A stretch of 45,633 nucleotides of DNA. It comes from Ruminococcus sp. YRD2003 (GTDB lineage: Bacteria > Bacillota > Clostridia > Oscillospirales > Ruminococcaceae). The notes beneath the pieces were generated by a model. It was given only the letters and a program-made list of their open reading frames with translations, searched no databases and was not told the origin of the DNA. Where the stretch lies: assembly GCA_900109435.1 (NCBI GenBank), contig FNZT01000009.1:1-45633 (forward strand). The letters are read 5' to 3'. Position 1 is the first letter of the stretch. Each line of letters begins with the position of its first letter. The translations under genes were made by a program, and so were the position numbers. Below are positions 1-8,500 of the stretch, piece after piece.

Positions 1-78
1 GTTGGATGGGTATCTTACGATGTTTTCAAAATAGTCATCGGTACAGCCTGTGTACGTTTTTATTTTAATAATTTCCAC
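1..78 (-). CDS. Unknown protein, N-terminal fragment cut by the window edge
   Basis: An open frame runs off the left end of the window. It starts at a GTG at 78 and reads MEIIKIKTYTGCTDDY and ten more residues without a stop. The start is supported by an AGGAGG ribosome-binding site about ten bases upstream, inside the last codons of the preceding gene, so the two genes overlap and are probably co-transcribed. Only 26 residues are visible and no family can be assigned. The short overlap is typical of tightly packed mobile-element operons. Confidence 0.55.
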   Translation of the reverse strand, partial: MEIIKIKTYTGCTDDYFENIVRYPSN

Positions 79-296
79 AGTTCATTTTCCTCCTTCTGAG
101 CTTCTTCAATTCTGCCTTCGCGGCACAGGTTAATGATGGATTGGGTTCTGAACATTATTTCTGGTAATTGTGTGTCGCCACGTTGTCTCAAACGTTCGTT
201 GGCTATTTGAGGAAAGGTAGATCCTCTATCTTTTACTTCTTGCTCTATGTCTGCAATTGTATCAGCAAAGATCCAAATTGATTTTTTTATTTTCAT
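60..296 (-). CDS. Small unknown protein (78 aa) of the mobile region
   Basis: This 78-residue protein starts at an ATG preceded by GGAGG at seven bases. The sequence is charged and mostly helical. A basic, aromatic N-terminus is followed by a segment containing ANERLRQRG and an acidic Glu-rich C-terminus (residues 60-78). The size and composition would suit a small DNA-binding or accessory protein of a mobilisable element, but I do not recognise the family. Its 3' end overlaps the GTG start of the partial gene to its left. The gene reads away from the rest of the accessory genes, across a 667-bp AT-rich spacer. Confidence 0.65.
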   Translation of the reverse strand: MKIKKSIWIFADTIADIEQEVKDRGSTFPQIANERLRQRGDTQLPEIMFRTQSIINLCREGRIEEAQKEENELWKLLK

Positions 297-761
297 AATT
301 GTACCTCCATACTTATGATTTCAATAATGTTTAATATTCTACTATCTTCCTTTCATGATATCAGTACATAATATATTATATTTATTAATTATAATATATT
401 ATATATTTAATAATATATCTTACAGGAGAAAAGTAAGAATGTCCGACATATTTATCATATAGTACGTCAGCCAAAAAGTACAAATAGTATTATTACAGCA
501 GATATGATAACCACTTGTATCATTCGCTAACCTTCTCTTTTCATAAAGAAAAAAATAGAATTGCAGGCACTCGCAAAAACACACTCGTTGGATTTCTTCT
601 TTTTCCCGAAAACCAATGATTTATTCTATGATAATTTTCACTGCTGCCTGCATTTTTGAAAAAAATGAGAAAAAAAAGTGAGATCTGTACTATTTCTTTA
701 CAGTTAAATAATAAGACCAATACTCAGTGCTAATACAGTACGTATAGTGTTTTGTGCATGT

Positions 762-802
762 AAACCTGTGACCAAAATTACTTGGCAGCTACAGGTTTTT
801 TT
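762..802 (+). terminator. Nested hairpin followed by a T run
   Basis: AAACCTGT (762-769) pairs with ACAGGTTT (791-798). An inner CCAA/TTGG stem (772-775, 782-785) fits inside, and a run of T follows directly. It has the form of an intrinsic terminator, yet no gene lies upstream on this strand, so it may end a small RNA transcribed from the AT-rich spacer. Confidence 0.45.
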
Positions 803-816
803 AATACATCCGAATG

Positions 817-835
817 CCGCCCCATAATGGGGCGG
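817..835. repeat. GC-rich perfect hairpin in an AT-rich spacer
   Basis: CCGCCCC (817-823) and GGGGCGG (829-835) form a perfect 7-bp stem around the loop ATAAT. The element stands out from its AT-rich surroundings. A run of T interrupted by A lies about 12 bases downstream, so it may be a second, weak terminator or a protein-binding site. Confidence 0.4.
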
Positions 836-874
836 TTATAAATCGGAATTTTTATTTTTCGTAAACAACTGTCT

Positions 875-903
875 TTGCAGAGATTTTTTTGAGTTCGTAA
901 ATA
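875..903 (+). promoter_or_regulatory. Candidate promoter for the DUF960 gene
   Basis: TTGCAG (875-880) and TAAATA (898-903) are separated by 17 bases, in an AT-rich stretch about 60 bases before the DUF960 start. The -10 match is imperfect and other A/T hexamers nearby would also serve. Confidence 0.3.
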
Positions 904-963
904 TATATAATTAATATGATACCGCACACGAGGTTATCAAATCTATGAAAGGAGGAAAGTCTC

Positions 964-1248
964 ATGGCACATCAACAGCGCTACCTGACCTGCGGTGTAG
1001 ACAGCACTATCCCCGTTGAATTACAGTTGTTTCTATGGGAGTGTGTGGAACGCATGCCTGCTCCGCGTGACTACCTGCAGGTGTTTAATCTGAAACCTGT
1101 TGGTCGGTTACAGTCAGTCACACATACTTCTGAGGAGCCAGCATACCGAATGCAGTACCTGATACCGGTACAGTCACCTGTCACCGCGAAGCTGTATATC
1201 ATTGACGACAACACACACAGTACGATGCTTTTAGCAGAGGAATATTAA
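964..1248 (+). CDS. DUF960 family protein
   Basis: The 94-residue protein matches my knowledge of the DUF960 family of Firmicutes. Near the N-terminus are RYLTCGV and then ELQLFLWECVE; DYLQVFNL follows around residue 38, and the protein ends with IDDNTHSTMLLAEEY, the family's characteristic C-terminal block. No biochemical function is known. Family members are small soluble proteins commonly carried by plasmids, phages and conjugative elements, which fits this neighbourhood. The start is set by AAAGGAGG eight bases upstream. A strong hairpin terminator follows ten bases after the stop, so it is probably a separate transcription unit. Confidence 0.8.
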   Translation: MAHQQRYLTCGVDSTIPVELQLFLWECVERMPAPRDYLQVFNLKPVGRLQSVTHTSEEPAYRMQYLIPVQSPVTAKLYIIDDNTHSTMLLAEEY

Positions 1249-1257
1249 CCACTAATT

Positions 1258-1281
1258 CCAGCCCCTTCGGGGGCTGGTTTC
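1258..1281 (+). terminator. Intrinsic terminator after the DUF960 gene
   Basis: CCAGCCCC and GGGGCTGG form a perfect 8-bp stem capped by a TTCG tetraloop, followed by TTTCTTTC. Confidence 0.85.
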
Positions 1282-1306
1282 TTTCTATTTATGGAGGTTT
1301 TTTACA

Positions 1307-2416
1307 ATGGAAGATAACAAGAAGAACGCGCTGTATTGCTCTCACTGCGGAGCACTTATCGGCGAGGACGAGGATTATGAGGAAGTAAATGGCGAGATAG
1401 TCTGCATGAACTGCTACGAAAACCACACAACAACCTGTGACAGATGTGGCTCGGTCATCTGGACGGACGACAGCTACGGGGACGAGTACACCACCCTTTG
1501 CCACCACTGCTATGAGAATCACTATACTCGCTGCTCCTGCTGTGATGCACTGCTTCATGAAGATGATGCTTATCATCTTGACGGATATGACTATTGCGGT
1601 GAGTGCTACAGGGATGAAGTCGATAAATTGCGTAGTATCCACGATTATGGCTACAAACCCGAGCCAATTTTCTATGGCGATTCTAAGCGATATTTCGGCG
1701 TTGAGTTGGAGATTGACGGAGCAGGTAAGGACAGCGATAATGCGGATGAAATACTCTCTATCGCCAATAAGGATAATGAGCATATCTACATCAAAGGTGA
1801 CGGCTCTCTTGACGATGGCATTGAGTTAGTCACGCACCCGATGTCCCTGGAATATCACAAGCAGTTCTGCTGGGAGGAACTGATGAAAAAGGCTATATCA
1901 TTGGGATATCGCAGCCATCAGACATCTACCTGTGGACTTCACATCCATGTCAATCGTAATTCGCTTGGTGATACTTGTGAGGAACAAGAACTCGTGATTG
2001 GGCACATTCTTTTGTTCGTGGAGCTCCACTGGAATGAACTTCTCAAATTCAGCCGTCGTTCTGAATATAGTATGAATCGTTGGGCGGCTCGATACGGATA
2101 CGAGAAGACCGGACGTGAGATACTGGACAAGGCTAAGAAAGGCAACAACGGGAGGTATGCGGCCGTCAATCTCATGAACTGGGCAACTATCGAATTCCGT
2201 CTGTTCAGAGGTACACTCAAATACAATACACTGATAGCTGCGCTGGAACTTGTCAACGCTATCTGCGACCTGGCTATCACTAACACCGAGGAGGATATTG
2301 CGAAACTGTCGTGGAGTGAGTTCGTTGAAACTATAACTGCACCTGAGCTCATCCAGTATCTGAAGGAGCGCAGACTCTACATAAATGAAATTGAAAATAT
2401 TGAGGAGGATATATAA
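1307..2416 (+). CDS. Putative amidoligase with three N-terminal zinc ribbons
   Basis: The 369-residue protein begins with three consecutive LIM-like zinc-binding units: Cys pairs 11/14 with 33/36, 44/47 with 65/68, and 76/79 with 97/100. From about residue 126 it reads as an amidoligase of the glutamine-synthetase-like COOH-NH2 ligase class. It has FGVELEID (E132, E134), a GDGSLDDGIELVTHP block, CGLHIHVNR and TIEFRLFRGT. Such enzymes are predicted to use ATP to form an amide bond between a carboxyl group and an amine or amino acid; substrates are mostly unknown. GGAGG lies nine bases before the ATG. The stop is followed immediately by the next start codon, so the peptide and amidotransferase genes downstream are probably in one operon. 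The ligase assignment is family knowledge; the role of the zinc ribbons in substrate or nucleic-acid binding is inference. Confidence 0.8.
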   Translation: MEDNKKNALYCSHCGALIGEDEDYEEVNGEIVCMNCYENHTTTCDRCGSVIWTDDSYGDEYTTLCHHCYENHYTRCSCCDALLHEDDAYHLDGYDYCGECYRDEVDKLRSIHDYGYKPEPIFYGDSKRYFGVELEIDGAGKDSDNADEILSIANKDNEHIYIKGDGSLDDGIELVTHPMSLEYHKQFCWEELMKKAISLGYRSHQTSTCGLHIHVNRNSLGDTCEEQELVIGHILLFVELHWNELLKFSRRSEYSMNRWAARYGYEKTGREILDKAKKGNNGRYAAVNLMNWATIEFRLFRGTLKYNTLIAALELVNAICDLAITNTEEDIAKLSWSEFVETITAPELIQYLKERRLYINEIENIEEDI

Positions 2417-2608
2417 ATGAAATTCAACAAGATCATCAAGGCTATCCCGACAGCAAGCCCCGCAACTGAGGCGCTTAAGCTCGCGTCCTTCCTTGTAGCG
2501 ACCCTGCTGGTCGGCAAATTAGAGAAAGCACTCAAGGAAACCGCCAAGGAGTATCAGCCGCCCTACATATATCGCTCGAATGCGATGGACGGCTCAGAGG
2601 AGGAGTGA
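2417..2608 (+). CDS. Unknown 63-residue peptide between amidoligase and amidotransferase
   Basis: This small gene starts at the base after the amidoligase stop, with GAGGAGG in the end of the upstream gene, and ends four bases before the amidotransferase start. The product has a basic N-terminus (MKFNKIIKAIP), a short hydrophobic stretch around residues 20-34 (LKLASFLVATLLVG), then a charged helix and an acidic tail ending DGSEEE. I do not recognise a family. The hydrophobic stretch is too short for a confident membrane anchor. Its place between two enzymes of amide chemistry, and the Glu-rich C-terminus, make it a candidate substrate peptide, but that is speculation. Confidence 0.6.
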   Translation: MKFNKIIKAIPTASPATEALKLASFLVATLLVGKLEKALKETAKEYQPPYIYRSNAMDGSEEE

Positions 2609-2612
2609 TTCT

Positions 2613-3587
2613 ATGTGTAGTTTGTTTGGATGGACAGATTATGCGGGAATCGTCCCGCACAGGATTCTCAGAAAACTCACTCAGGCACTTGCAAATGCTG
2701 CTGAGGAAAGAGGCACAGATGCATCGGGGATAAGCTATATCCACGATGATAAGATCGTTATATATAAGCGTCCAAAGCCTGCTCATAAGCTTCATTTCAC
2801 CCCGCCGGATGGCACAAGAGCTGTAATGGGACATACCAGAATGACCACGCAGGGGAATGAGAAGTTCAATTATAATAATCATCCGTTCCTCGGTCATGCA
2901 GGGGATACTTCATTTGCCTTTGCTCACAATGGAGTCCTGATGAATGATAAGGAACTGAGGAGGAACAAGCTTATCCCCGATACTCACATCGAGACAGATA
3001 GTTACGCAGCTTGTCAGCTGATAGAGCAGCAGAACAAGCTCGACTTCGAAAGTCTCAAATATATGGCAGAAACGGTCGAGGGCAACTTCACCTTCACAGT
3101 TCTTGATGATAACAATAGCCTGTATATCGTCAAGGGCAGCAATCCCATGTGTCTGTTGCACTTTAAGGATATTGGGCTGTATTTATACGCTTCCACTGAA
3201 AGTATCATGAAGAACGCTTTGAAACGTATAGGACTTCACAAGTTCGCAAATGAACGGATCAAAACAGATGAGGGCGATATCATTCGTATTGACAGGACCG
3301 GAGATATCACACGCTCGGAATTTGAACCGAAGCTTTACCGCTCCAAGTACATGAGCTGGTACGATGACTCTTCCTATTATAATATACACGAAGAGATGCT
3401 TCTCGCCTACTGCGGCTGCTATGGAGTTGACAGTGCAGATGTAGAGCTTTTGCTCGAGTATGGCTATACCTGCGATGAAATCGAGGAGATGCTTGTGGAT
3501 ACGAACCTGCTCCATGAAGCTCTCAGGGATGTGAAGTATATGTGCGGAGAAAGCCTGTATGAGAGCTGCTATGGAGGAGCGTTCTGA
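2613..3587 (+). CDS. Class II (Ntn-type) glutamine amidotransferase domain protein
   Basis: Starting at the ATG at 2613, with GAGGAGG upstream, puts the catalytic Cys at position 2 (MCSLFGW), as required for an N-terminal nucleophile glutaminase. Other family signatures are GHTRMTTQG (R76), AHNG (N106 and G107, oxyanion hole) and ETDSYA. These enzymes release ammonia from glutamine and usually pass it to a partner synthetase domain. The protein is 324 residues long: the N-terminal ~200 form the glutaminase and the rest is a helical tail with an unassigned module around residues 272-290. No synthetase domain is fused to it, so the amidoligase two genes upstream is the obvious partner. Its last base overlaps the recombinase start (TGATG). 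Confidence 0.82.
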   Translation: MCSLFGWTDYAGIVPHRILRKLTQALANAAEERGTDASGISYIHDDKIVIYKRPKPAHKLHFTPPDGTRAVMGHTRMTTQGNEKFNYNNHPFLGHAGDTSFAFAHNGVLMNDKELRRNKLIPDTHIETDSYAACQLIEQQNKLDFESLKYMAETVEGNFTFTVLDDNNSLYIVKGSNPMCLLHFKDIGLYLYASTESIMKNALKRIGLHKFANERIKTDEGDIIRIDRTGDITRSEFEPKLYRSKYMSWYDDSSYYNIHEEMLLAYCGCYGVDSADVELLLEYGYTCDEIEEMLVDTNLLHEALRDVKYMCGESLYESCYGGAF

Positions 3588-4159
3588 TGGGTAAGATAGG
3601 ATACATCCGTGTCTCTACCGAACATCAGGAGACCGCACGACAGGAAGCTATCATGGAGCAGTATCAGGTAGAGCGTGTGTTCGCTGAGAAGATGTCCGGT
3701 AAGAACGCCAACCGTCCGGAGCTGAAAGCTATGCTTGAATATGTCCGCGAGGGAGATACCCTTTATATTGAGAGCATCAGCAGACTCGGACGTTCCACCC
3801 GGGATCTGCTCAATATTATAGACGTTCTCCAGAAAAAAGGAGTTACTCTTGTCAGCAGCAAGGAGAACATCGATACCAACACTCCGCAAGGACGCTTTGT
3901 GCTGTCTATCTTCGCAGCGCTCTCCGAACTGGAACGAGAACAGACATTACAGCGTCAGCGTGAGGGGATAGCCATTGCCAAGTCTCAGGGAAAGTATAAA
4001 GGTCGGCAGCCTCTACCTATCGACTGGGTAAAGTTCGGACAACTGTATGAGCAGTGGAAGTCTGGCACTATTACAGCTGTATGGTTCCAGAAAGAAATGG
4101 GTCTGCGTGCCAACACCTTCTACCGTAGACTCAAAGAATACGAAAGAAAGTATACATAA
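3587..4159 (+). CDS. Serine recombinase, resolvase/invertase family
   Basis: The 190-residue protein has the full resolvase catalytic domain. It begins GYIRVST with nucleophile Ser10, and continues with ESISRLGRSTRDLL, NIDTNTPQGR and AALSELEREQ. A C-terminal helix-turn-helix of about 50 residues follows. The length is that of small resolvases or DNA invertases, not of large serine integrases, so it probably resolves multimers or inverts a nearby segment. It is translationally coupled to the glutamine amidotransferase by a one-base overlap. A terminator follows. Confidence 0.92.
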   Translation: MGKIGYIRVSTEHQETARQEAIMEQYQVERVFAEKMSGKNANRPELKAMLEYVREGDTLYIESISRLGRSTRDLLNIIDVLQKKGVTLVSSKENIDTNTPQGRFVLSIFAALSELEREQTLQRQREGIAIAKSQGKYKGRQPLPIDWVKFGQLYEQWKSGTITAVWFQKEMGLRANTFYRRLKEYERKYT

Positions 4160-4166
4160 ATGAGAC

Positions 4167-4190
4167 GGAGCCGGGTAACCGGCTCCAATT
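4167..4190 (+). terminator. Terminator after the recombinase gene
   Basis: GGAGCCGG (4167-4174) and CCGGCTCC (4179-4186) form a perfect stem with the loop GTAA. The T tract that follows is weak (AATTATATTT). Confidence 0.6.
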
Positions 4191-4297
4191 ATATTTCAAT
4201 AGGGTATTCGCTCTCATTGCAATATTGCAAAAGCCTGAAAACAACCTATATGACACAGTTTTCGGATATGTCAATAGACCATGCTCTACTGAAAGAC

Positions 4298-5242
4298 TTA
4301 ACCCTTATCTATAGTGCTAAGCACATTATCAATGCTCTTATCAATCTGAGATATCAACCGCCAAAGTGCATCATAGTCGTATCCGTCACGGCACATCAAT
4401 CTGTACTTGCTATTGCTGATGTTATTTGAAAACGAGATCAATTTAGGATATTCTTCATCCATATCCTGTTTTAGCTCGAGTAGGGCACACAAATCAGCGC
4501 ATAGTTGTTCTAACTTTGCGAAGGCTTTGTCAAACTGTTTAACATATGATGAGATTTCGGCTTCAAGATACTTTTTCCAGCGATTATCTTTCTCAGAGTC
4601 ATTAAGCTTAGTTAGTTCATGTTGCTTGTCACTGATAGTTCGGGATAGACTTTTTATGCCTTTCAACGTATCTTTGAGCAATCCACATATGTTGATAAGT
4701 GCCTGTTTCTCAGGCTCAGTAAACGTGTAGGAAAGAACTATGCTGTTCTTATCTAAATTAAGATTATCTTCTGAAATAATAGGTTTTGAACGCTTTCTAG
4801 TTGATACATTTTTAATTATTGAAACATACAACTCAGCAATCGCTTCCGATACATTATCAACATCATCTTCATCAACTTCAAGTTGATATCTGCGAGCAAA
4901 CTTTATCAGCTTCGATTCATCAAATTCTTGCAATTCGTCAATATAGCGCCTCTTGAATTCTGAGTCGAATTTGTATCCAATCTCACTGACGAGGTCACTG
5001 ATACCATTCTCACCTCGGAGATATTTTCGTAGTCGATCGGCCTTGTTCTTTTCTATAATGCGTTTTCCGTTGTCGTTTATTATCGTCGGGAATATATCAT
5101 TGATGGTTTCTTTTTGATAATCATTCAGCCCAATTATTAGAAATTCTTTCATAAATAGAGCCTTTGATGGTTTACTGTCATAAAAAAAGATCTCATAGAA
5201 TGCTTGTGCATACTCTGCAAAGGATATTTCTGTTCCTGGCAT
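4298..5242 (-). CDS. Unknown 314-residue protein, divergent from the large ATPase
   Basis: The best start is the ATG at 5242 (MPGTEISFAEY), because GGGAGG lies eight bases upstream; an upstream in-frame ATG lacks a site. The product is soluble, charged and almost entirely helical. A Lys/Arg-rich patch around residue 155 (TRKRSKP) is followed by a likely coiled-coil between about 190 and 260. I do not recognise a family. Base composition is more AT-rich than the neighbouring genes, suggesting separate acquisition. It reads away from the ATPase gene across a 309-bp spacer holding a long inverted repeat. A regulatory, toxin-like or defence role would be guesswork. Confidence 0.7.
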   Translation of the reverse strand: MPGTEISFAEYAQAFYEIFFYDSKPSKALFMKEFLIIGLNDYQKETINDIFPTIINDNGKRIIEKNKADRLRKYLRGENGISDLVSEIGYKFDSEFKRRYIDELQEFDESKLIKFARRYQLEVDEDDVDNVSEAIAELYVSIIKNVSTRKRSKPIISEDNLNLDKNSIVLSYTFTEPEKQALINICGLLKDTLKGIKSLSRTISDKQHELTKLNDSEKDNRWKKYLEAEISSYVKQFDKAFAKLEQLCADLCALLELKQDMDEEYPKLISFSNNISNSKYRLMCRDGYDYDALWRLISQIDKSIDNVLSTIDKG

Positions 5243-5287
5243 TATAATACCTCCCAAAATGTTGTTCAAGCAATATAATACTCGCTA

Positions 5288-5338
5288 AAAGAAGATGAGA
5301 CAAGATGTAAGTTTGAAAAGTCCCGTCTCGTCTTCTTT
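5288..5338. repeat. 14-bp inverted repeat in the divergent spacer
   Basis: AAAGAAGATGAGAC (5288-5301) is complementary to GTCTCGTCTTCTTT (5325-5338) with a single G-T pair and a 23-base loop. It lies between the divergent start codons at 5242 and 5552, so it could be a bidirectional attenuator, a terminator on the minus strand (A/T-rich flank) or an operator. The rest of the 309-bp spacer (5243-5551) holds only short A/T hairpins such as TGAAAAA/TTTTTCA at 5455-5473. Confidence 0.5.
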
Positions 5339-5551
5339 CGAAAAATACAATCACATTATAGCACGTTGAAATGGAGCTGGCAATACTCGGATTCCAAAAA
5401 ATGTGCTGATTGCTTGAAAATGCGGTGCTGAAAAAAGTCAGTGCCTGAGAAGATTGAAAAAGGGGCTTTTTCAGCTGATGAAGGAATTTGATTTATTTCA
5501 TCACCGCAGTCAAGGGCTAATGAAAAATATTTTAAAGGAGGATGGGGCGTT

Positions 5552-8500
5552 ATGAGTATCCCCTCATCTGTGCCAATTCCGGCACAACAACAAAGTCAGG
5601 TAACAAATCCTGATGCACAGTACACAGCTGCGATGGAAACCGCAGCTCAACTGATAAGTCTTCAGAAGAGTCTGGGATTGAGTTTAACAATCCGCGACAA
5701 GGATCTTAACAAGATCTCCGGTCAGTTTAACAACATGGCTGATCTTCTGAGGAATCCAGTTTTTATCTCTCGGCTGACACAGGACCTCTACGTCAGTGAC
5801 AACGAAGGGACGATTTGGTTCCAGATGAAGCTAAGAAAAGGCAAATTTCTTTCAGCCTCTTTTGTTATGTCTTTTAAGTTAAATTGGCTTAAAGTATATA
5901 ACAATGACTTTTCGGGTTTTGACAATCTCGTTGTAGGTTACACACCTGGAATCAATGTTCCGGCAGCGACAGCGGCTATTCCGCGGAGCAAATATACTCC
6001 CGAGCGCATACTTAGTTGTTTTCCTCAGCTCAAGGGACAGACAGCTTGTGATTCCAAGGAAGTCGGCAAGCTCCTATTATACATAATAGGTAAGCGAATA
6101 GCAGTTCCTTCACACGATTCCTTAGAGTATGTTGGGGAGCGGCAAGGTTTCTCGAGATGCCTCGACGGAAAGACAAGGTTTTCACCGCCGAGAATGCTTC
6201 GTAAGGAGATATACTCATTTCTTCCGACTGCTGTTACAAGCAGGCAATATCCAGCATCGGGGGATATTGGCACATCTGATGTGACTCCTATACTGGCTCC
6301 GTTGTTTACAGGAAAAAAAGAGTTGCAAGTTATGCTCCTGAACAGATTGAGGAGCTGGCACTCATCCTTCTTTGCTAAGAAGGATGTCTATTCGGACAAT
6401 ACCTTGATTGTAAAACCATCGACAGAAGTTCCTGTGGCTCTGTCAGTAGCTATACTGAAGAACACAAGGTATGACTCTCTCGATGCACCACCTATAGGCC
6501 CGAATATCAGGTCTTTAAAGTTTGATTTGGAGACCGTTAATGATGGCGTTGTGGTAGCAGTGGATGTATACGCTGCCGATCAGGTAAAGAAGGCGGAGAA
6601 AGGCTATGATATGTTCATCAACGATACAAGCGGCGCGGGTGGAAATGATAAGACCGCACATCATATTACGGCGCTCATATCACAATGGGCTGATATATAT
6701 ATTCCGCCGGATAAGCGATGTGTACTTAAGTTCAGCGATACGACAACAGAGTATTCGGTTGAGACGTATAGAACCTCACTCAAACGCTTGGATGCGAATA
6801 TGATTCTCAGGACCGAATATGGCTGCAACTGCGGCAATTTCATCAAAGCTTTTAACAAGCACGTCGATGAGATACAAAACAATATTCCTACTGCACTCCC
6901 TTCATCCAAGCATAATACTTATATCATGCTTATGACGGCTCTGCGAATATACAACGAATGGTATTCTCCGCTTTTCAGCTCTGATATTGAGCAATATATC
7001 GTGGACTGGCTCAGATCGCAGGAGCAGGAGGTACAGCCGCTGTATGATATTATCTGTTCCGAGTACGGAAAGATTCTCAACCAGAAGATCGCTGAGGGCT
7101 GTTATCGCTTGATCTTGAAGGAAGAGACAACTCCGTTTGATAAGGGCAGTCACACGATAGTAGTTGATAAGGATGAACGCCGGATCTATGTTGAGACGGC
7201 AGACAGCTATGACATTGCTAAGGATGAAATGACCTCTATCGCTGATACAGATAGCCTGACTGCTGCTCTTTACAGTGGAGGATATCTTCCGCACAATGCA
7301 AAGAGTGAGAAAAGTGTCCGAATTGCAGCGATAACCTCAGACGGAACGCCGTACCCGTTATATGTCCATGCTATAAAGTACACACTGCTCACACAGGAGA
7401 ACCGCCAGCGTTTCGATCTCATCGACAAAGAGGCAAACTTGTTTAAGTATGAGGAGATACCGAGTGAAGGCTTCCTGCCGTTGATAAAGACGGTTGACGG
7501 AAGGTTTGCTGGCAAGATGCTCCGCTATGCCAATGAAGAGAGTAATATCTACTTCGGCACAGGCAGAACAGGCTCAGGCAAAAGCTGGGCTATCGCACAG
7601 ATACTGCCTATGCTGTTTTCGCTCGGTCATATAGTGGTTGTTTTCGATGTAAGCGGCAGCTACACGAAGGAAAAGCTCCTGAAGATGCTCCCCGCAGAGG
7701 TTGTTGAAAAGCTCTTCAAGTTCATCAACGTTGGTGCAAGTAAGGAGCCGATACCTGTTGACCTCGGCTCGCTGAGAGGCTGTGAAACTCTTCCCGATAA
7801 AAAGAGGGCTATCTTTAGCGTTCTGCGTGCTGCTACAGGCGCTATCGACAAGTGTACATCGCGAAAGCTGAAAGGCTTCTTGTCTGATTATCTCACAGAT
7901 AAAGAAGGCTCCGTCGGCCTTAACGACCTCTGCTCTAAGTTGGAGCAAGATGGTGCTTTCGGTGCTGAGATAGCAGATCGTATCGAATCCGTCCTTGATG
8001 ATATCAGGGAGGTAGGATACGATGAGCAGACATGGGATGAACTATTCTTAAATGAACGCAAAATCATAGTTGTCAACCTCGGTAACGAGGTCGGTGACAG
8101 TACGCATCAGCTTCTCGATATGATGGTAGGATCGCTTTTTAACTGGCAGATGTCCCACGATATGGGATTCCTTTCTATAGCTATCGATGAGCTGATAGAT
8201 CAGGATTTCAGCACGGGCTCACCGCTTCAGACAATAGTAAAACAGGGACGTAAGTTCCATACCGCTCTAATCGGCGCCAGTCAAGACTACTTCAATCAAG
8301 GTAGTTCACATCTGGACACAATGAAGCAGGCTAATATCAAGAGCTTCTGCCGTCCCGGCAAGTCTGAGGACAGAGTGGCGCAGAAGCTCGGTTACAGCAA
8401 CGCTGCTGACGCTGGCTTCAACAAATTCAAGGCTGGTGATACCATCCTTGAATTCGATGGCTACAACAAGGAGACCGGAGAGAATGAAGCTATCACACTG

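Larger units (their letters stand above)
297..963. other. AT-rich intergenic region of the mobile element
   Basis: This 667-bp spacer separates the leftward small genes from the rightward accessory genes. Positions 360-420 are almost pure A+T with overlapping TATTATAT motifs, which would melt easily; they could be promoters or part of a replication or transfer origin, but no iterons were seen. Two hairpins (762-798 and 817-835) and one candidate promoter (875-903) are listed separately. No credible protein-coding frame was found. Confidence 0.5.

Noticed and set aside
420..470. Seven-codon leader peptide after GGAGAAAAGTAAGA
   Set aside because: The frame is too short to support, and no attenuator or downstream gene is coupled to it.
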